Of a stretch of 64,000 nucleotides of DNA, positions 34,512 to 54,104 are shown one piece after another. Position numbers and translations under genes: made by a program. Within the stretch, counting starts at the first letter, position 1. Every line of letters starts with the position of its first letter. Below the pieces are notes generated by a model. The model saw only the letters and a program-made list of their open reading frames with translations. It had not been told where the DNA came from and did no database searches. The stretch comes from Amoebidium appalachense (lineage: Eukaryota > Ichthyosporea): assembly GCA_963693365.1 (NCBI GenBank), contig CAVNZM010000015.1, positions 4,836,001 to 4,900,000 on the forward strand. The letters run 5' to 3'.

Positions 34512-35119
34512 TAAATCCAAGTTTTCCTGTATGGGTTTGCCTGTTTTCGGCCGCCTGCTTCGTTTGGTGGACATATGCATGTAGCGCTAGCCAAAAAATA
34601 ACTCACTTTTCACAATGCATAATTTTACTCGTTTTTTCAATAATACATGTACATATGCATATGTCCCAAAACTTCAACTTCATTTGTGCCGAGGAACACT
34701 GTTTTGCAGTATGAGAGGAGCAGCCCCGGCTTCCTTCTTCTCCACCGTATTTTAGTAGGTTCCAAAGGGCTGGTACCCACACAGAGGCACAGCGGTATGG
34801 CACAAGACCTTAAATAAAAAGTTTGTGGAAGGTTAAAAACTTAGAACCCCCCCCCCCCCCCCCCCCCCCTTCTCCCCCCATCCCACTACCCCTCCCGACG
34901 GCCGAGCCGTCGATTCTGAATCAATGCATGTGCCACTGACCGGTGCCGGGAGCTCGATTTATATACAGCAATTCATGATGACATAACCAACCTCCCCCCC
35001 CCCCCCCCCCCCCCCCCTCCCCCTTCCCCCCCCCCCCCCCCCCTTCATCATTTCACTTGGCAATCCGCCTGCGATACTCATATGAAACCCAGATCCAACG
35101 ATTGATCCATCCGATACTA

Positions 35120-35154
<35 letters not shown>

Positions 35155-35624
35155 GGCCCCACCCTTTCCCGGCTTCTCATGCATATGGGCAGCCCAGTAC
35201 CTTCCCAGATATTTGAATCCAATACACACACTACCACCTGTTTATAAACGTGATTATAGCATCGGCCACCGGATGAACATTGCTTCCTTGCATATAATAC
35301 ACAATATTCCGTGACCCTGCGAAACCCACTGCCTACAAGGGAATGTTGCAGTTACATATATGGCATTGCATTTGCTCAAAAATTAATCACATCGGAGTAT
35401 AATTGGGCAAAAAAAGATGTAAGTGTATCAGCCTAACTTATGTGATATGTTCTATCCGATGATGCGCAATGTTGACAGATAGGCTACCTAATATGTATAC
35501 AACTGCTTCAATATCGAAATCATCAGACAATTCTTTTCTTCAGATATTCATTGGTAAAAAGTATGTGCGTGTGTACGTGTGTGTCTGTACACGTAGGGGG
35601 AGGGAGGGGGGGAGGGGGGGGAGG

Positions 35625-35693
<69 letters not shown>

Positions 35694-36290
35694 ATGCACG
35701 TGCACGTATCTGTGTGTGTGCGCGCTCGCACGTGTGCGCGTGTCTGTCGCAGAAATATGCACAGTGTGTGCATATGTGGGTGCAGTATGGGGCACTGAGG
35801 CGCGCATGACATTGCACGTGCCTGTGTGTTTGTCTGTGTGGTAGCAACTAAACAACACTTGTATATGCAGGGTCGGCTGACTCCGCACATCGCGCCTGCA
35901 ATTTGGTCAGAAACACATACTATGTGATCATGATTATCAGAGAGGCCCACACGCACCGCCCACCCAGAGCCAAATAGACTTGCGCACAAACACATACCTT
36001 TGCTCATGTTACAGTGCAATAATTGGTGGAAAGTCACAAATGGCGCGCTGAGCAATCTAGGTAACCAATCACATCAAAACAACTTTGAGATTGTAACAGA
36101 GCACAAATTTTCACATCTGTTTACTATAACATACACTGCAATTGGGCAATGTTTTAGCTCGGTGCTCTTGGTCGACATTATAGAATGATTAGTCAATAAT
36201 AACAATGAAATATTATTCTGAAATTGCTGTGCCGGAAATTCAACTGCACCGGAAGACCTTTCTCAATTACTTATGACCTTGAACTCAACT

Positions 36291-36321
<31 letters not shown>

Positions 36322-36537
36322 TTACCTTAAAAAAAAAAAAATCCGATCAACTTGACAGCCCCAAGCTTGAGCCAACCGGTCCCCCCCGGCGAACCCCGGC
36401 CCCCCCCCCCCCCCCCCCCCCCCCTCCCCCCCCAAAAAAGGGGGCAATAAAATAAAGCAAAATAAAATGACGTGAAATACTTTTTGAAATGATAAAACAC
36501 TGATCATCGATGAAATTGAAAATAAAATTAAAATTGG

Positions 36538-36568
<31 letters not shown>

Positions 36569-37178
36569 ACCTAACCCCTCCTTTAACCCCCCTCCTCCCC
36601 CTCTCCCCCCACCCCCCCCCCCCCTACCCTGCCCCCAAATAACCGAAAGCCTATAGGTGGTTGCTCACCTCTTCCCCCTCCCACAGCCCTTTCCTCCCCC
36701 CCCCACCTTCCCCCACCCCCCAGTCTCGCCTCCTTCCCCCACCTCGAGCACCCTCCCCCTCCCCCCTCCTTCCCCCCTCCCCCTTCTCTCATGCATCCAA
36801 TCCCCTTTTATATCATCGGTAGTGGTGGTGGTGGGTGGGTAGGGAGGGCGGGGGGAAGGGGGACGGGGGGAGGGGGGGAGTGTGTGTGTGTGCATGGGGG
36901 GGTCCCCTCTCAAAAGACACCAACACCCACCCTTCCCTCCCCCCCCCCCTCCCTCCCCTCCCCCCCCTCAGCCCCCCCCTCCGGAGGGGGAACCGGGGCC
37001 TTCCAAACACACACACATGCACTTTCAGACACCCACCAACTGTAGATGCCGATTGAATTTTGTTCCGGGCTAAGAGTTTCTACATTTGATTGGTGATAAG
37101 CGTGAGGGTGTATTCATGGGGTGTGCGCATGTGTCGACTGTGTGTGTGTGACACTGTGTGTCTGTGTGTCTACGTGTG

Positions 37179-37234
<56 letters not shown>

Positions 37235-37426
37235 AGTGTGTGTGTGTGTACACGTGTGTGTGTGTGTACACGTGTGTGTGTGTGTGTGTATATTTGTACG
37301 AGTGTGTATGTGCTCCCACGCGCGTGTGTGCGTGCGTGTTTGTGTGCGTGTCACGATGTGTGTATAGGCGTGTGTATAGACGCGCGGGCGCGCCCGTGCC
37401 ACGGTGGGTGTTTGTATGCGTGTCAC

Positions 37427-37512
<86 letters not shown>

Positions 37513-37673
37513 CGTGGCACGTGCACGAGCACGCTTGTGGTACTATGTAGTACGTGCTGTGTATTTGCGCACACTTTTCTGAGCGCGATATGATGGAGAT
37601 GTGGCTGCGTGTGAAACCATAGGCCCATCGATCGTGGGTGTCTGTGACACAGTGTGTGCCTGAACTGTGTGCC

Positions 37674-37713
<40 letters not shown>

Positions 37714-38763
37714 TTGGTGTATGCGTCTGCCCGCATGCCAGTGTGCACGTGCGTGTGCGCATACGATTGGTTTGTGCCTTTGACAACCTAAAGTTTGAAT
37801 TTGCGTGTATTCACCAGTGTCACGGTCTGACGGTGTTCGTATGTATAAACTGTTGTCAGTTATTATTGTGTACCACTTGGGTAAGCATTTAAGCACATGT
37901 ACAGGCTTGTCGCTGTGGTTACCACAGCAAACTTTTATTCTCTGGTGGGCTTCGAGCCAACCTAATATTAATGCAGCCTCCAATGCCATCTATTATAAAG
38001 TATGACTCCCATGAACGACGTGTACATCTTAAAATTGGTAAAGTTATGCTCAACTTACTGCAATGTCCAGTGGTGTGCCTGAAATTTGGCGTGCGAGAAA
38101 TATTTCGCCAATTATGATAATGTTGATGATATTAACTATGATCATATTCAATGATCACCTTGATACATATATGTATATGCCAAATACCGTCTATAAACAG
38201 CATACATACTGCTAGATTGCATAGTGACATGGCACAACTCAGCGGCTAATAACACTGCCTGGCCCACTCAGGCTCAGGACTACCCCCCCCCCCACCCCCC
38301 CCCCCCCAACCACCACCACCACCACATGATTACACCTTCCTCTAATCCCATGCACACGGTAAACTTTGTTAGTATCACTATCATGTCGACTTTACATAGT
38401 ATATGAAACATAATTATTATTATCATAGGCTCATGGAATCATGATACTATTTGTCGGCCATGTGTTAATAATTTCACACAGCTACTAAAAGGCCTTTTTA
38501 GCTAAGACACTGCCAATCAATCAAAAATGAAGGCTGCAGCTGCTCATGTCAATATGATTATTGCTACTGAGGTGCCAACAAGTTAACTACATTTAAGTTG
38601 GCCAATTATGCCTGTACACGTGTATCCAATCAGTGAGAGCGAACTATCACAGCGATAGGATAAATTTTAGTAGCCTACTAACATACATAAATTTGCATCG
38701 TAAAGACGCATATCTTAGACTATATAGATGTACATAACTATTGCACTTTTTCAAAATAAACCG
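33926..38763. other. Repeat-rich intergenic region
   Basis: Contents are poly-T at 34302-34334, a G-rich block at 34340-34511, poly-C at 34846-34869, 34994-35043 and 35121-35152, (TG)n at 35633-35692, poly-G at 36291-36320, poly-C at 36402-36424 and 36541-36568, C/T-rich 36580-36790, (TG)n at 37185-37232 and 37433-37504, and (TG)n at 37676-37711. The stretch 37720-38760 is mostly unique and AT-rich. No gene is supported. Confidence 0.65.
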
Positions 38764-39681
38764 TTATAAGCACACCATGGCATCGACATCATAGGTTCTG
38801 AGGCTGTTCCTTCTATTTGCACACACCTGCGCCGCAACCTCTTCCAACAAAGGAGCATTGCACACAAGCGCGTGAATATCTTCCTGTGTCAACTCGCACA
38901 CAAACCCATCCATGTGTTCCTGGGGGGTTTCTAACAGTGCCAAAGAGTGTTCGAGGGGTTTTTTGTAAAAGGATTGGGAAAAATTACCCAACCCAGACTC
39001 ATTAAGGAGTGTGTCCAAGTTGAAATCCGATTTAGTTGGCACCTCTGAGTCCATGCAGAAAATTTCCAGTGACTCTAGATTGAACCCCCCCCGTGTCATA
39101 CTTGGTGTTGTCTCTTGCACCACACTTGGCGACATGGTGCAAGTATTGGACCCCGTAGACGAAACTTCATCTGAGGGGCTCCCGGGTTGAATTTCGCCGT
39201 CGGTGCTAATATTGTTGTCGCTCAAAGATCCCCGCCGGGGCTGGCGTGGCTTCACGTACTGCCCGTCGTGCGTAAAATGGTGCAAAAATGTGGGGTCTAT
39301 AGACCAGTAGACGATTTTCCGTGCCTTCTTTTTCGACGGCACCTTTGTAACTTTACCGTTTTTTGTATGCGCCGTGCGATTGATTGAAGAGCTCGAATTT
39401 GTACGTGCGGGGATATGCATTTCGGTTCTCACAAACGATTTGTTGAGGTGCAGGTTGTGGCGGATGCTGTTTTGCCAATAGTCCCCCCAGTTTCCGTCGC
39501 GGTAGTATGGGTAATTTTCCGTGATATAATCGTATATCTCCCTCAAGGTGCACTTGTGCGACGGCGATGCTTTGATAGCCATGCTTATGAGGGTTGCGTA
39601 GCTGAGTGCAGGACGTGAGGTAATGCCTCCATCCTCCCCATTGGTGCGTTTTACTGGCGGCATTTCTGTGCCTGTTTTCAT
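38764..39681 (-). CDS. Forkhead-box transcription factor, single exon
   Basis: A single-exon frame of 305 residues runs from ATG at 39681 (an in-frame TAA lies upstream with no earlier ATG) to TAA at 38764. The forkhead domain spans about residues 23-132: RPALSYATLISMAIKAS, TLREIYDYITENYPYYRD, recognition helix YWQNSIRHNLHLNKSFVR and closing wing motif YWSIDPTF. It binds DNA in the nucleus as a transcription regulator. Two oddities stand out: GNWGDY replaces the short turn before WQNSIRHNL, and about 35 polar, basic residues are inserted between the recognition helix and YWSIDP, lengthening wing 1. SYATLI-MAI-AS is reminiscent of FoxJ, but the subfamily is uncertain. The tail of 170 residues is acidic/Ser-rich with no known domain. 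A CCAAT box lies about 45 bases upstream of the ATG. Confidence 0.93.
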   Translation of the reverse strand: MKTGTEMPPVKRTNGEDGGITSRPALSYATLISMAIKASPSHKCTLREIYDYITENYPYYRDGNWGDYWQNSIRHNLHLNKSFVRTEMHIPARTNSSSSINRTAHTKNGKVTKVPSKKKARKIVYWSIDPTFLHHFTHDGQYVKPRQPRRGSLSDNNISTDGEIQPGSPSDEVSSTGSNTCTMSPSVVQETTPSMTRGGFNLESLEIFCMDSEVPTKSDFNLDTLLNESGLGNFSQSFYKKPLEHSLALLETPQEHMDGFVCELTQEDIHALVCNAPLLEEVAAQVCANRRNSLRTYDVDAMVCL

Positions 39682-43457
<3,776 letters not shown>

Positions 43458-43467
43458 CAGGTATAAA

Positions 43468-43498
43468 GTGTCCACGCAATAAAAAGTGTGTAAACCCC
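43468..43498 (+). mobile_element. 31-base insertion, 3' end of unknown element (copy 1)
   Basis: The insert begins GTGTCCACGCAATAAA and ends GTGTGTAAACCCC. It is bracketed by exact 9-base repeats AGGTATAAA at 43459-43467 and 43499-43507 (10 bases if one shared C is counted). The same 3' sequence ends copies 2 and 3. It looks like an extremely 5'-truncated retroposon with its target-site duplication. Confidence 0.75.
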
Positions 43499-43711
43499 AG
43501 GTATAAAATAAATCAGTCAAAAGAAAAAAAAAGGAAAAAAAGTAAAAGCAATTCGGAAATCCGCTATCTCCCAGTCCCAAATGATTTATTCAACTAAGCG
43601 TTTGTTGGCCATTCACGTACAAATAATCATGCTTTAATGCGCTTTTTAATTTTGTTCAATCTGGAGATTTTTGCCGAAGTCTAATTAGGCGGCTTGCGTC
43701 CGTTGCGGGAC

Positions 43712-43776
43712 TAGTAGGCCGTCGAATGTGGCTGGGCCTCCGGCAGTGTCCACGCAATAAAAAGTGTGTAAACCCC
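43712..43776 (+). mobile_element. 65-base insertion of the same element (copy 2)
   Basis: The insert begins near TAGTAGGCCGTCGAATG and ends at GTGTGTAAACCCC, matching copy 3 over about 63 bases with one difference. Flanking repeats CGGGAC lie at 43706-43711 and 43777-43782. The shared 3' end with different 5' ends is the pattern of target-primed 5'-truncated insertion. Confidence 0.7.
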
Positions 43777-43822
43777 CGGGACACTATGATGCCCACTGTG
43801 TTTGAATTTTTTTTATATTTTT

Positions 43823-44271
43823 TATAATGACTTTATTGATATGTTTAGCAAAATAGAAGCCTAGATCACCTTATTAATGCTGCACAGTATGATATTGTGA
43901 TCCGGTGCCTTAACTTTCTGTCGGAGCTACCGATGCTAGCATCTGCTTACCCATAATATGTAATAGGGGTGTCAGATCCTACGATGGCGCTCATTGTTGC
44001 CTAGCATGTACATATGTCACTGGCTGCATTTGATTGGCTGTGCTGGAAAACGCAGTAGGCCGTCGAATGTGGCTGGGCCTCCGGCAATGTCCACGCAATA
44101 AAAAGTGTGTAAACCCCTAGAAGCCATCGAGATATCACCGATGTCTCGGAGAAGAAAATACAAAAGCCCTCACTCTCGGATACGGAGGAGATAACGACTT
44201 AAATAATCATACACCCTAGAAAACTCGTTAAACATTCCGTGGTTCAACAGATAGTCAATAGACGTAATATT
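43823..44271 (-). mobile_element. LINE fragment D, interrupted by another element
   Basis: The 3' tail and end of coding sequence of the same LINE as fragment B are present in minus orientation: TAATGACTTTATTGATATG at 43825 through TAGAAGCC at 43861, resuming at 44118 and continuing to about 44271 (complement of the NHGMFNEFS-coding region). It is 5'-truncated. The interruption at 43862-44117 is a 256-base insertion, so this LINE copy predates that element. Confidence 0.85.
43862..44117 (+). mobile_element. 256-base insertion of unknown retroposon (copy 3), nested in LINE D
   Basis: The inserted sequence starts TAGATCACCTTATTAATG and ends GTGTGTAAACCCC. It is flanked by the exact 8-base repeat TAGAAGCC at 43854-43861 and 44118-44125, and the surrounding LINE tail matches fragment B with the insert removed. 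No terminal inverted repeats and no obvious coding capacity are visible; the 3' portion is shared with copies 1 and 2. It may be a SINE or the 3' end of a LINE that finishes in AAACCCC rather than poly-A. Confidence 0.8.
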
Positions 44272-47105
<2,834 letters not shown>

Positions 47106-47780
47106 TTAAGCTGGGGGCGACACCTTTGAAGCAAATATCCTCTCGAACACCTGCCTGTGTGGGTCATCCCTATAGTACCTCAAAAAGGAGTCAAACTGTT
47201 CCTTTTTGGCAAACAGTCGATAGTCCAAAAGGCCCAGGAATAATCTTTCCAGTCGGTTGATTTCGGAAATAGAGAGGCCGGATGCCGCTGCCCAGACCTC
47301 GTTGCAACTGTCTCGATCCTGCGTGGAAATTTGGAGTAAACAATCGACGTAGCACAGGAAAAAGCAAAAATACGGGAAAAGCAGGTGCAAACACGGGCAC
47401 GCACAGTGTATGACTCAGGGGACAAAATCCAACCCCACTACCGCATCACGGGCGGCTCACCATTTTTGTGTCAGTGTGTGTGCGTGCGCCCGCGCGTGCA
47501 CACCTTCGTGTGTATATACTCTTTTTTTGGGAGGGTAAGGGGGAAGAGGAGGTGGTCGTATCATACGACACGATACTACGGTCAGACACACAACCCCCCC
47601 CCCCCCCCCCCCCCCCCCCCATCCCCTCCCCCCACACCCCCTTAACCAAACCACACACGTACAGTCTCATTCGTTCACATACAGGTAAAAACACAAAAAC
47701 GCGAACACAACTTCGAGCAAGTGGCGCCCACACACACGCGCACGCATACACAGTGACACACACACACACTCACACACTGT

Positions 47781-47837
<57 letters not shown>

Positions 47838-48561
47838 GCAGGTATTTTTCGGCGATCATCAGCGACACCGTAACCAGGCAGTGGCCGCACACGCTCGAGT
47901 CGTTCTGTGTTGGCCGTGCATTCCCGAGGTTGCACAGCCGGTCTATATATAGAAACGCCAGAGCCACCGTGGCGTTACTGACTTGCAGCGTTCCTAACAG
48001 ATGGCACGTCACTTGAGATATTTCATTGACCCTGCTATGTTCATGTGCGGATGCTTCGCTGTCCGTATTTTTCCTGCTAGATTGTGAAAGATGAAAGGAT
48101 TTTGATGCCTCACAACTGACAGTAAAACGGTTGACAAAGTTGAGCAGTGGGGTACAGGGCGCCTCGATCGAAGAATCTTCGACAAACACTTTTGGTAGGC
48201 GATGTTGTTCCAATTTTGAGACCGATGAGGTGCGAGAAACCTTTTTACTCGCTAGGGTAGCTGTGTGTCCGGACGGGTTTACCGGGACTGAGTGCATGGG
48301 TTTCAGCTTTTTTGCTGCGCTGTTGTTGGGGGGTTTATTCCACAAGTGTGCCTCAGCATGTGAGGGTAGGCCTCCATCCGATGATGTGTGCATGTGTGTG
48401 TGGGAATGGGCAGCTGCAGGGAGAGATGTAACGAGTTGCTCACACGCAGTGAACATATTGTCTAGTTTGTTAAGAAGAGAGTTCCATACTTTGGTGCCAT
48501 TCTCTTGAAGACTGTGGCGCCTGGGAGGAGGCACAGCCGCAGCGGTAGTGGTGGCTGCCAT
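47106..48561 (-). CDS. Cyclin with Pho80/PCL-like cyclin box, 2 exons
   Basis: Exons on minus are 48561-47836 and 47318-47106, phase 0 at the junction, 312 residues. The start ATG has context AAACATGGCAGCC. The N-terminal 150 residues are polar and His/Ser-rich. The cyclin box covers about 180-305: VALAFLYIDRLCN, LVTVSLMIAEKYLQ, then across the intron DRDSCNEVW, LSISEINRLERLFLGLLDYR and FDSFLRYY. The order and wording match the Pho80/PCL type (cyclin P/U-like) rather than cyclin A/B. Such cyclins bind and activate a cyclin-dependent kinase; the partner is inferred, not visible. The 517-base intron contains CA repeats that form the donor side (GTGTGTGTG on minus). Confidence 0.9.
47319..47835. 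repeat. CA tract and poly-C in the cyclin intron
   Basis: (CA)n at 47780-47834 abuts the exon 1 donor; poly-C lies at 47594-47620. The remainder is unique. Confidence 0.85.
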
Positions 48562-50772
48562 GTTTAACAAAAGATAAACGAAATTTTTAGACAAAAGAAT
48601 GTGAGAGCTTGGAAATCAATGAGGCCTGAGTGATGGTTAACTGTTGCGTTATTAAGTTTACTTATGTATTATAAAGTGGTGTAACACGAAACCGAGGTCG
48701 TTCTAACATCTAAATGCTTACAGTAAGTTACCGCGCTTTCGAATAATTCATTGTACTCTGGCCGATCAAAAACACGTGCATGGAGTAACGAATACCCGTC
48801 ACAGTCAAACCATTTACACAATCGTCTGGTGTGTTATATCGTCCACTTGAGCATTACTGCATACTCTGCGTCTTCGACGCAAACCGGCACACTAAAACAC
48901 CACAAGGTGATAAAGACACTACAAGAAAACTATCCCTTCGGCCTGCTTCTACCCCTCCCGTTTGTCCCTGGCCTAATAACTGTACAGCTGGTTTTGACCT
49001 TCAGGCCTTCAACCCCGCTGTTTCACGGTTCGCGTGAGTCGTGGCGCTGACATACGTGCAGCGACCAGAAACATCGGTGGCATGCCAAACTGGCCTAAAA
49101 TATATACTCGTTACTCTAGATCAGCACATGCCAAAGGATAAATCAAATTACAAGTCTGGCACCAAAATCAAGTGCGGTGAAAATTTAGTTGTATGAGAAT
49201 GTCTGGGGTTCATTGTGTTGAGAAGAAGAATACTTGGCTCTCTGGTGAACATAATACTAGTTAAGCCAATCTAACCTGGCGGCCTTTCCTATCCCCTACA
49301 ATAATTTAGAAAAATGACCAAAAAAATATTTTATAAGCATGTGATTTACAAACTTGTAAAGCAAGCAAAAGTCCATGTATTTTGTGGTTAAAAACTTTCT
49401 GTTGTCGAAACTTTGAGATATGACGGAACCCGACATGATGTTCATCTATGTCATCAATATCTCTGGAATGCGAAGTATTCGAGTAGACATTACGACACGA
49501 CTAACGACACGCAGTCAACAGCTTTAGCTTTTACATGTATATACTTTTAGGCATAGAGGTTTTTAGCCTATAATAATGCATATAAATATGCCACATAAAC
49601 CATTGTTAAAAAAGTCCCATGATATGTATTCTGGTGGCCCGTGTTACGCGTGCGACGCTGTGCGTATGTGGGCCAAAGTGGTGTCACGATGGTGGTGAAT
49701 GGTGATAGCCTACGGTATGTGCGTGATGCATTCCTGCCATCCGATTGGTCAATTGTATCGTGAACTACGACATGATTCCAGGGTGTGATATTGCCATTTT
49801 GTCAAATTACAATTTCTTATACCACTATTGTAATAGGGACACGGGCTGTTTTCTTCTGGGTATTTTAATATATTTGAAGCCCTACTAAAGCCACTGGTGT
49901 AGAGAGTAGTGAACATAGCCTGAAAAAAGTTAATCACTGTCTCGGACGCTTTTCGTACTTGGAGGGGCAGTTCGATCTGGCCACAAATCCCCATTCTCAA
50001 CCTAATGCTTGCATACTCCGAACCAGTCACTGCACGCCCGACCACGAGACCGGCCACGTGCACGCATGAGCAGAATATTCGAAGCCTTCGACCTGTGCTC
50101 AAGGCCTCCCAGTGGCTCCCACTCTGACAAGGTCTTGCCTATGCTGTGCCCGACTGCCCTGGCCTATGGGGCGCCGTTTGCTGCAGAATTCCTTCGATCC
50201 TTTTTTCCAGCGGAAATCGGTCGATCGAAGACGGATCTAGCCTATTATGGGAAAACACCGATCCTGATATGAAATCCGAAACATTTGGTTGCTGAAAGCT
50301 TCGCAAAGCCTTTTTTGGGTCGGCAAAGGCATGATAAAAGATCGGCCAATCAGCAATCTGTTACTGACTTTCACATTAAATAACCAATAATTGGCGGTTA
50401 ATATCATACACTGTAGTAACCGGCTAGATCTATTCGCTTTTTTTTTTCACGGATCGGCAACTTTCGCATGCATGCGCTTTCTTTTTCTTTTTTTCCGCTG
50501 TTCTCAACCTAGCTGTTTTAGAAAAATAGTCAAGGTCGAGTAAAACACGAGAGTGTGGCAAGGTTGCACCCGTGAAACACTACCAGCCAGCCCCGCCGGC
50601 ATTTTGCAGCAACTTGACAACGGTGGGTGTCCACTGTGTACACTTACAGGCTTGTCTGCTTGTTGTTTTCTTACACGTCGGCTAGCCTTCTCATCTGTTA
50701 TGTCGTCGATGAGAACCAAGTGTCTGCGACTCTAGTGGCTAGGCGAGGAAGGTTTCCCATAGTTAAAAACGC
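48562..50772. other. Mostly unique sequence upstream of the cyclin gene
   Basis: About 2.2 kb of low-repeat sequence is presumably partly the cyclin promoter. Several frames of 60-117 codons occur on both strands but show no domain. One exon-like stretch at 50648-50731 on minus is listed separately. Confidence 0.55.
50648..50731 (-). CDS. Isolated candidate exon, unknown gene
   Basis: This is a 28-codon minus-strand stretch bounded by an AG (CCACTAG) and a canonical donor GTAAGT, reading HLVLIDDITDEKASRRVRKQ in its middle. The composition is protein-like and charged. The acceptor tract is pyrimidine-poor, and no partner exon with matching phase was found with confidence, so this may be chance. 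Confidence 0.25.
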
Positions 50773-51715
<943 letters not shown>

Positions 51716-52666
51716 TACAGCCTTACACTTCCTCGTTGACCGACATCTCTTCTCTTTTGGTGTCTGTCCCCATACTCCTTTCTTTCCTCGGCCTCCTTCT
51801 CCTGTTCTTTCCTTCTCCCCTTCCTGTGAAGCCTCTCCCTTTATTTCCTTCTTTCTGTTTCTCCTTCCCTCCCTCTCTTCTGCTTCCCGCGCACTTCTCT
51901 ACCACTCACTACTGCTCCCGTCCCCCGGCGTCCTTCCCTCGAACCACACACTTAAACACCCGCTCCCTCTCTTTCTCCCCCCCCCCCCCCCCCCCCCCCC
52001 TTTCCTTCGTGTCTTCCCCCTCTCCCTCCTCCCCGCCCACTTTTTCTTGCTCCATTTTCGGTTTATCTGCTCACATTCGGGTATTCTCTTTGACTATCCC
52101 TCACGCTCTCTTCCCCTCTTAGTTTTCCTCTTCTTGCTCTGCCCCTATTTCCCCTTCTTTCCTATACTTTTTTCACCCTTTCTGCAACACTGTTTTTCCG
52201 TCCCTCCCCATTCTTTTTATTCCCACACTGATCTATTCCCCTGCCTCGCTGCTTATTCCTCTTCCCTGTTTTTCGTGGGGTAATCCTGCCACTTGCTCCA
52301 ACCCCTTAGTTCCCTGCCCATTGGTTGTTCCGTGTTCATCCTACTTCCTGTTCCTGCACATTCCCCGTTTTTTGTTTACTTTCGCTGGGATTCCTCCCCC
52401 ACTCACCTTCATGTCCTGCTTGTCCTTTACCTTTTCGGAAATCCCCCTTCGCTCCCTTCCTCGTCAGTGCTGGTGTTATGCCTTGTCCCCTTCTTTATGG
52501 TTGTCCAAATATTCGTTGGTTTATCCTCCTTCTTTTTCCTTTTTTGGGGCTCTTTCTCTATAGCGGATTCGTCTCAGCCCGCTTCAGCTTTTGCTCAAGG
52601 TCCCCCCGCCCTACAAGCAAACACACCGGTCATGCCCCCTCCCCTTCTTCCTTCCCCCAATCCTAC

Positions 52667-52697
<31 letters not shown>

Positions 52698-53210
52698 AAA
52701 AAAAAAAAAAACCTCCCCCCCTTTCTCACCTCCCCCATTGTTGCCCACTTTGACTGCCTGTGTCTTCCCTCTTTCTTCTTCTCCTCCATATAAACACGTG
52801 ATCCCCTTGCCTTCCCCGCTCCCCACATAGTTCTTTCCCCTTTCTTCTTTCCATCTGTTTCCCTCTCACTATCTCTCTATTTATCCCTCTCCCCTCCCCC
52901 CCCCCCCCCCCCCTCCCCTCCCCCCTTGCCGTTTTCTCTCGTGGTTTCTCTGTTTCTTTCCTATCTCTCTCTCTTTTTCTTTCTCTCTCCACTCTCTCTA
53001 TCCCTCTCCCTCGCCCGCCTCCCTTTCTCCCTGCCTCCCTCTCTCTCCACTCCTTGCTTCTCTCTCTGTGTCCCTCCCTCTCTCTGTCTCTTGCCCTCTC
53101 TCCGTCGCTCTTTTTTTCTATCGGATCTCTCTCCCTTTTTTTTGCACTCTCTCCCGCCCTTCTTTCCCCCTTCTCCTTCCTTCTGCCCCAGCTTCTGGCC
53201 TGCCCCTTCT
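51716..53210 (+). repeat. 1.5-kb pyrimidine-rich (C/T) region
   Basis: The plus strand is strongly C/T-biased with many CTCTC and TTTCC runs, poly-C at 51977-52000, poly-C plus poly-A at 52670-52711 and poly-C near 52889-52913. Long open frames rich in S, P, F and L follow from composition; no domain is present. Confidence 0.9.
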
Positions 53211-53739
53211 CCCACCCACACGGCCACCACCCACATACCCACGCAACCACCTATTCCACCATAGACCCACACACACACCCACACAACCACCCACCACCAT
53301 ACAACTACAGGACTATCCACACAGCCAACAACACCTGCACAACCACCAACCCACATAACCATCCTCTCACACATTCACCTACCTGCACACCCAACCACAC
53401 AACCATCGACAAAACCACCCACACACTCACTCACTCATGCACACGTTCACCCGCCCACACTCACACCCATCTCCACACCCACCCACACACACACACCCAC
53501 ACAACCACCTACCCATCTACACACCCAACTACCTACACAACTACTCACACACACACACAACACACACCCACACACCGACACAACCCACACACACACACAG
53601 TCACAATCACTCACTCAAACAATGACCCATTCTCAGACCCACCCACCCATTCACATACCCTCCCGAACACTAACCCATCCAACCACCCACTCACACGCCC
53701 ACCCACCCACGCACCCAAAAACCTACACAATTACCCATC

Positions 53740-53788
<49 letters not shown>

Positions 53789-53860
53789 CCACCCACCCCT
53801 CCCTCCCTCACACCCACACAATGACACACCCACCTACACAATCACCCACACATCCACCCA

Positions 53861-53911
<51 letters not shown>

Positions 53912-53982
53912 CCACCCACCCTCCCTCCCTCACACCCACACAATGACACACCCACCTACACAATCACCCACACATCCACCCA

Positions 53983-54023
<41 letters not shown>

Positions 54024-54036
54024 ACTCACACTCACA

Positions 54037-54104
<68 letters not shown>

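Noticed and set aside
49749-50272. Overlapping 117- and 87-codon frames on opposite strands
   Set aside because: Neither shows a domain, splice support or clear codon bias.
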